This document shows positions 59,649 through 64,000 of a DNA stretch of 64,000 bases, one piece after another. Within the stretch, counting starts at the first letter, position 1; every line of letters starts with the position of its first letter. The stretch spans positions 1 to 64,000 of the forward strand of contig DATGQE010000066.1 in the NCBI GenBank assembly GCA_035304345.1. The letters are read 5' to 3'. Under the pieces are notes generated by a model, which saw nothing but the letters and a program-made list of their open reading frames with translations, was not told the origin of the DNA and made no database searches. Made by a program: the position numbers and the translations under genes. The stretch is from IDS-8 sp035304345. Its GTDB lineage: Bacteria; Pseudomonadota; Gammaproteobacteria; Steroidobacterales; Woeseiaceae.

Positions 59649-61226
59649 ATGAGCCAACCCGAATTCGCAACCCTCGATCCTTTCGACGGCATGACCGGCG
59701 CGCGCCCCGGCACGGTGCGCAACCTCCTCGCGGGTGAGTGGACGGAGCCCCCCGGCGTCCGCGAGGACATCGTCGATCCGCTCAACGGCGAGCCCTTCCT
59801 GCGCGTGCCGGAGACGAAGGACCACGGTCCGTGGCTGGAGAGCATCCGGAGCTGCCCGGTCACCGGCCTGCACAATCCGCTGCGGCGGCCTGAGCGCTAC
59901 CGGATGCTGGGCGCGGTATGTGCGCGCGCGGCCGCCCTGCTGGCGGAGCAGCCGGTCGCGGATTATTTCGCCCGGCTGATCCAGCGCGTGATGCCGAAGA
60001 GCCTCGCCCAGTGCCAGGGCGAGGTGCTGGTCACCCGTATTTTCCTCGAGAACTTTTCGGGTGACGGCGTGCGCTTCCTCGCCCGCGGCTTTTCCAATCC
60101 GGGCGACCACCCCGGCCAGGAATCCCGGGGCTATCGCTGGCCTTACGGACCGGTGGCGGTCATCGCGCCGTTCAACTTCCCCCTCGAGATCCCGGCGCTG
60201 CAGGTGATGGGTGCCCTGTTCATGGGCAATCGGCCCCTCGTGAAAGTCGATTCGAAAGTCAGCGCCGTGTTCGAGCAGTTCCTGAGGCTTTTGATCCATG
60301 CCGGCCTGCCGGCGACCGACGTCGACCTCATCCATACGACCGGCGCCGAGATGGGCCGCCTGCTCGAGGCGGCGAAGCACGACCTGAAGCTCGTGCAGTT
60401 CACGGGCTCGAGCGCGGTCGCGGAACGCATCGCGGCGCAGTACCACGGGAGGGTGCGCCTCGAGGATGCGGGCTTCGACTGGAAGATCCTCGGCCCGGAC
60501 TACCGCCCGGAATGGCTCGATTACGTGGCGTGGCAATGCGACCAGGACGCCTATGCGGCATCCGGACAGAAATGCTCGGCGCAGAGCATCCTGTTCGTGC
60601 ACCGGAACTGGAGCGCCGACCTGCTCCCGAAGCTCGCCGCGCTCGCGGCGCGGCGCCGGCTCGACGACCTGACGATCGGGCCCGTGCTCACCTGGACGAC
60701 CGAACGCATGCTCGCGCACATCGAGGCCGTGAGCGCGATCCCCGGTGCCACGCGGCTGTTCGGCGGCAATCCGCTCACCGGCCATACCATCCCGGAGCGC
60801 TACGGCGCGCTGGAGCCGACCGCCGTGCAGGTGCCGCTTGCGGCAATCGACGACCATTTCGACCTCGTCACGACGGAGCTCTTCGGGCCGTTCCAGATCG
60901 TGGTGGAGTACGACGACGCCGACCTCGGGCACGTGCTCGACATCTTCAGCCGGATGAGCCAGCATCTGACCGCCGCCGTCGTGAGCGCCGACATCGGGTT
61001 CCAGAACACCGTGCTCGGTGCGACGCTGAACGGCACCACCTACTGCGGCATCCGGGCCCGTACGACCGGCGCGCCGCAGAACCACTGGTTCGGCCCCTGC
61101 GGGGACCCGCGGGCCGCTGGCATCGGTACACCGGAGGCGATTCGCACGACGTGGAGCGGACATCGCGAAATCATCATGGACCAGGGGCCGTTACCCGAGG
61201 GCTGGACGCTGCCGCCGCCGACCTGA
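59649..61226 (+). CDS. Aldehyde dehydrogenase resembling plant ALDH12 (P5C dehydrogenase)
   Basis: The 525-residue protein follows the plant ALDH12A1 delta-1-pyrroline-5-carboxylate dehydrogenase pattern: HPGQESRGYRWPYGPVAVIAPFNFPLEIPALQVMGALFMGNRPLVKVDSKVSAVFEQ, then LEDAGFDWKILGPDYRPEWLDYVAWQCDQDAYAASGQKCSAQSILFVHRNWS (catalytic Cys309). LEDAGFDW replaces the usual LELGGK, so the general-base glutamate is in a different context, as in ALDH12. The end is GTTYCGIRARTTGAPQNHWFGPCGDPRAAGIGTPEAI. It would oxidise P5C/glutamate semialdehyde to glutamate with NAD(P)+. The aminotransferase gene follows after 13 bp. The substrate assignment is inferred from sequence pattern. Confidence 0.8.
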   Translation: MSQPEFATLDPFDGMTGARPGTVRNLLAGEWTEPPGVREDIVDPLNGEPFLRVPETKDHGPWLESIRSCPVTGLHNPLRRPERYRMLGAVCARAAALLAEQPVADYFARLIQRVMPKSLAQCQGEVLVTRIFLENFSGDGVRFLARGFSNPGDHPGQESRGYRWPYGPVAVIAPFNFPLEIPALQVMGALFMGNRPLVKVDSKVSAVFEQFLRLLIHAGLPATDVDLIHTTGAEMGRLLEAAKHDLKLVQFTGSSAVAERIAAQYHGRVRLEDAGFDWKILGPDYRPEWLDYVAWQCDQDAYAASGQKCSAQSILFVHRNWSADLLPKLAALAARRRLDDLTIGPVLTWTTERMLAHIEAVSAIPGATRLFGGNPLTGHTIPERYGALEPTAVQVPLAAIDDHFDLVTTELFGPFQIVVEYDDADLGHVLDIFSRMSQHLTAAVVSADIGFQNTVLGATLNGTTYCGIRARTTGAPQNHWFGPCGDPRAAGIGTPEAIRTTWSGHREIIMDQGPLPEGWTLPPPT

Positions 61227-61239
61227 CGGGAGGCCCGAC

Positions 61240-62403
61240 TTGAACCCGCCTCTCGAGAGCAAGCTGCCCGGCGTCGGGACGACGATCTTCACGGTCATGA
61301 CGCAGCTCGCCAACGACTGCGGCGCGCTGAACCTGTCGCAGGGTTTCCCGAGCTTCGATCCCGATCCCGTCCTGCTCGAGCTCGTCAACCGCCACCTGCA
61401 CTCGGGGGCCAACCAGTACGCGCCCATGCCGGGCGTGCCGAAGCTGCGGCAACAGATCGCGGCCAAGGTCGAGCGCCTGTACGGCCGCGCGGTCGATCCC
61501 GACCGCGAGGTCACGGTCTGCAACGGCGCGACCGAAGGCCTCTTCAGCGCGATCCAGGCGCTGGTGCGCCCGGGCGACGAGGTCATCGTGCTCGATCCGG
61601 CTTACGACTCCTACGAGCCCGCCGTGACGCTGGCGGGCGGCCGCACACGCCACCTGCCGCTCGCCGCGGGCGGCCCGGATACGGATTTCCGCATCGACTG
61701 GGAACGCCTGGCGGACACGCTGAACGAGCGCACCCGGCTGCTGATCCTGAATTTCCCCCAGAACCCGACCGGCGCGGTGCTGTCCGCGGTCGAGCTCGAC
61801 CTCCTCGCCGACACGCTGCGGGGAACGCCCGTGTACCTGCTCTCGGACGAGGTCTACGAGCACATCATCTTCGACGGGGTGCCGCACCAGAGCCTGCTCA
61901 GGCACGACGAGCTGTGGCGGCGCTCGCTGGTGCTCTCCTCCTTCGGCAAGACCTGCCACGCGACCGGCTGGAAGGTGGGATACTGCGTGGCACCGCCCGA
62001 GCTTACGGCCGAGTTCCGCAAGGTGCACCAGTTCACCTGCTTCTCGGTCGTGACGCCGATCCAGCACGCGCTCGCCGACTACATGGAGACGGATCCCGAT
62101 CATTACGCCCGGTTGCCCGCGTTCTACCAGGCGAAGCGGGACCGCTTCTGCGACCTCCTGCGAGGCTCGCGCTTCCGCCTGCGACCCGCGGCGGGGACTT
62201 TCTTCCAGCTCGTCGAATATTCCGGCATCACGGACGAGCCCGACGTCGACTACGCGACCCGGCTCACCCGCGAGATCGGCGTCGCCTCGATACCGGTCTC
62301 CGTGTTCTGCGAGGAGCCGCCGGAGGGGCGATGGCTGCGCTTCTGTTTCGCCAAGGACGACGCCATTCTCGAGGAGGCTGCCGAGAGACTATGTCAACTC
62401 TAG
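61240..62403 (+). CDS. Methionine/glutamine aminotransferase (YbdL-like)
   Basis: The 387-residue protein is a class I/II PLP aminotransferase of the YbdL/kynurenine-aminotransferase group. ANQYAPMPGVPKLRQQIAAK, TVCNGATEGLFSAIQALVRPGDEVIVLDPAYDSYEP and LLILNFPQNPTGAVL lead to SSFGKTCHATGWKVGY, with PLP Lys237. E. coli YbdL prefers methionine and related keto acids. The start is TTG 61240 with GGGAGG at good distance; 13 bp separate it from the ALDH gene. Its last 13 bp overlap the amidase gene. Together with that omega-amidase it could run the glutamine transaminase-amidase pathway. Confidence 0.88.
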   Translation: MNPPLESKLPGVGTTIFTVMTQLANDCGALNLSQGFPSFDPDPVLLELVNRHLHSGANQYAPMPGVPKLRQQIAAKVERLYGRAVDPDREVTVCNGATEGLFSAIQALVRPGDEVIVLDPAYDSYEPAVTLAGGRTRHLPLAAGGPDTDFRIDWERLADTLNERTRLLILNFPQNPTGAVLSAVELDLLADTLRGTPVYLLSDEVYEHIIFDGVPHQSLLRHDELWRRSLVLSSFGKTCHATGWKVGYCVAPPELTAEFRKVHQFTCFSVVTPIQHALADYMETDPDHYARLPAFYQAKRDRFCDLLRGSRFRLRPAAGTFFQLVEYSGITDEPDVDYATRLTREIGVASIPVSVFCEEPPEGRWLRFCFAKDDAILEEAAERLCQL

Positions 62404-63167
62404 ACGTCATGATCGTGCAGGCGGACCTGCACTGGCACGATCCCGAGGCCAACCTGCGCGATTTCACGCGCGTGCTCGACGAAGCGGGCACACGAGCGGA
62501 CCTGATCGTGCTGCCCGAGATGTTCACGACCGGCTTCACCATGGACGCCGAAGCCAACGCCGAGCGCATGGACGGCAGGTCCGTCACGTGGATGGCGGAC
62601 ACCGCCAGCCGCACCGGTGCCGTCGTGTGCGGCAGCCTCGTGATCCGCGATTCGGGCCGGTACTACAACCGGATGATCCTCATGCGGCCGGACGGCAACT
62701 TCGACTACTACGACAAGCGGCACCTGTTCCGGCTCGCCGGCGAGCACCGTTCCTACTCGTCGGGGAGCGAGCTCGTCACGTTCCGCCTGAAGAATTTCCG
62801 CATCCGCCCCATGGTCTGCTACGACCTGCGCTTCCCGGCGTGGAGCCGCAACCGCGGCGACTACGACCTCATCGTCTACGCCGCCAACTGGCCCGCTCCG
62901 CGGCACGTCGCCTGGGAGACGCTGTTGCGCGCACGTGCGATCGAGAACCTCGCGTACGTCGCCGGGGTGAACCGCGTCGGCACGGACGGCAACGGCATCA
63001 CGTACCGCGGCGGCAGCGCCGTGATCGACTACATGGGCCAATACCTCACGCCGGTGACCGAGACGGCCGGTGCCTGGTCGGCTTCGCTCGATCTCGAAAA
63101 GCTCAAGGAGTTCCGCGAGAAGTTCCCGTTCCACCTCGACGCCGATCCGTTCGCGATCGAGACGTAG
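62391..63167 (+). CDS. Omega-amidase / carbon-nitrogen hydrolase (YafV-like)
   Basis: The 258-residue protein is a nitrilase-superfamily amidase with the Glu43 (LPEMFTTGF), Lys109 (YYDKRHLFRL) and Cys143 (MVCYDLRFP) catalytic set. It follows the omega-amidase pattern (SRNRGDYDLIVYAANWPAPRHVAWETLLRARAIENLAYVAGVNRVGTDGNG). E. coli YafV hydrolyses alpha-ketoglutaramate and ketosuccinamate. The gene starts inside the aminotransferase gene (13-bp overlap), so the two enzymes are co-translated. Strong ribosome sequence (GAGGAGG) lies upstream. Confidence 0.9.
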   Translation: MSTLDVMIVQADLHWHDPEANLRDFTRVLDEAGTRADLIVLPEMFTTGFTMDAEANAERMDGRSVTWMADTASRTGAVVCGSLVIRDSGRYYNRMILMRPDGNFDYYDKRHLFRLAGEHRSYSSGSELVTFRLKNFRIRPMVCYDLRFPAWSRNRGDYDLIVYAANWPAPRHVAWETLLRARAIENLAYVAGVNRVGTDGNGITYRGGSAVIDYMGQYLTPVTETAGAWSASLDLEKLKEFREKFPFHLDADPFAIET

Positions 63168-63256
63168 GGACGTCGCGCTCGACGCGCACTTGGCCTGCGG
63201 GAGCGTGCACCGCGCGACTCGCGATTGAAGGGTATCGCCGGTCGCGAGCGACGCCG

Positions 63257-64000
63257 CTACAGGTCGAACAGGGAGCGGAAGTCGAGCCCGATCCCCCGGA
63301 GCTCCCCGTCGGAGCTCACGCGGTAGACGAGCGTCAGGCGATCGAACCGTAGCCGCCACATGCTGATCGGCGAGTCCGCCTTGTGGATGCCGATCCCTAG
63401 CTGCCACTGGTCCCGGATCTGCTCGAAGCGGCGATCCGGCCCGAACAGCTCGAGCTCGTCCGCGAACCACGTGTACGCGACGTGCCAGTTCACGAACAAG
63501 GCCTCCCCCTGCCACTCGCGCGCGCCGAACGGGTAATCGAACTCGAAGGCGGTCATGACCGGCCAGAAGTTCGACGACGGCCCCTCGCTGGGTGAGTGTC
63601 CGACGACGGCCACCGAGTACAGCCAGGACCATCCCAGCCTTCCCGCGTCCATCCGGTACCGGCTGCGCAGGCCCGCCCACCACGTCCAGGCCGACTCGTC
63701 CCCGTTCAGCACCGTACCCCACCCCAGCGCCGCGAACGGCCGCAGCGTCCAGCGTTCGCTGACCGGGACCTGCACGTGGACCTCGGGCGTGACGCTCACG
63801 CTGGCGAAGTTCTCGGGGTCGACGCTGCCCGGGAGATCGTCGAGCGGAAAGTGCTCCAGGCCCACGGTCACGGGTACCCGCACCTCGAGGCCGTAGTGCC
63901 TTTCGCCGCCCGCTATCGACTGCTCACGGACGAGCCGGCGCGGCGCGTAACGGACGGCGAACGCGTCGCGCGTATCGCCGATGCGGTACCAGCCGGTGCC
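63257..64000 (-). CDS. Outer-membrane-like beta-rich protein (5' end cut by the window)
   Basis: A minus-strand frame is open from the window end at 64000 to the stop at 63257, giving at least 247 residues, so the N-terminus and signal lie outside. It is rich in alternating aromatic strands (VEVHVQVPVSERWTLRPFAALGWGTVLNG, WTWWAGLRSRYRMDAGRLGWSWLYSVAVVGHSP, MTAFEFDYPFGAREWQGEALFVNWHVAYTWFADEL). It ends MWRLRFDRLTLVYRVSSDGELRGIGLDFRSLFDL, with an aromatic near the C-terminus, suggesting an outer-membrane beta-barrel. No named family is recognised. A GTG at 63883 could be read as a start, but the frame continues above it. Confidence 0.65.
   Translation of the reverse strand, partial: GTGWYRIGDTRDAFAVRYAPRRLVREQSIAGGERHYGLEVRVPVTVGLEHFPLDDLPGSVDPENFASVSVTPEVHVQVPVSERWTLRPFAALGWGTVLNGDESAWTWWAGLRSRYRMDAGRLGWSWLYSVAVVGHSPSEGPSSNFWPVMTAFEFDYPFGAREWQGEALFVNWHVAYTWFADELELFGPDRRFEQIRDQWQLGIGIHKADSPISMWRLRFDRLTLVYRVSSDGELRGIGLDFRSLFDL

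Noticed and set aside
1..64000. CRISPR array, rRNA or tRNA genes, insertion sequences
   Set aside because: No repeat-spacer pattern, rRNA core sequence, tRNA cloverleaf or transposase was seen on either strand by eye.

Overview
This window is about 64 kb of GC-rich, densely coded bacterial chromosome. The gene set points to a gammaproteobacterium, with no genus visible: an SRP RNA-dnaX-ybaB-recR cluster, a chorismate mutase/prephenate dehydrogenase fusion (TyrA), rdgC, orn beside rsgA, bipA/typA followed by a YihE/SrkA-type kinase, divergent ppsR/ppsA, a YqiB-like DUF1249 protein and the TIGR04211 SH3-domain protein. High GC also produces very long antisense open frames, which are left out. 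No tRNA, rRNA, CRISPR array, integrase, transposase or replication origin was seen.

Region by region. Positions 1-2945 look like the end of an integrated element: two overlapping AlpA/excisionase-like helix-turn-helix genes (one cut by the window edge) and an AbiEi/AbiEii-type toxin-antitoxin pair behind a perfect inverted repeat. 3219-16777 is chromosomal metabolism and membrane genes (flavin monooxygenase-like, RdgC, peroxiredoxin, BASS transporter, GH3 glycosidase, alpha/beta hydrolases, small DUF proteins). 16781-31168 mixes transport and envelope genes with two decayed loci: a frameshifted, truncated S9 peptidase (17754-18729), and a TonB-dependent receptor remnant (about 26430-26760) after a sigma/FecR pair that has lost its receptor. 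TyrA and a large lipoprotein follow.

31378-34743 holds a GNAT protein, TypA/BipA and SrkA. 34839-43681 is an envelope cluster: two lipoproteins, an NlpC/P60 lipoprotein, an HExxH peptidase-like lipoprotein coupled to a Ycf46-like AAA ATPase, an FHA/coiled-coil protein, and small proteins near a consensus CRP-type site (42520-42535). 44160-49863 carries the tail-specific protease Prc, then a perfect 22-bp palindrome in front of two secreted proteins (one with HExxH), a coiled-coil protein and DUF1249.

49963-59512 is housekeeping: PpsR opposite PpsA, the SH3 protein, a DUF938 methyltransferase overlapping Orn, RsgA, a HIT protein, RecR, YbaB, DnaX and the 4.5S-type SRP RNA. 59649-63167 is a tight three-gene operon of a plant-ALDH12-like aldehyde dehydrogenase (candidate P5C dehydrogenase), a YbdL-like aminotransferase and a YafV-like omega-amidase, suggesting amino-acid and keto-acid amide turnover. 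The window ends inside an outer-membrane-like gene on the minus strand.
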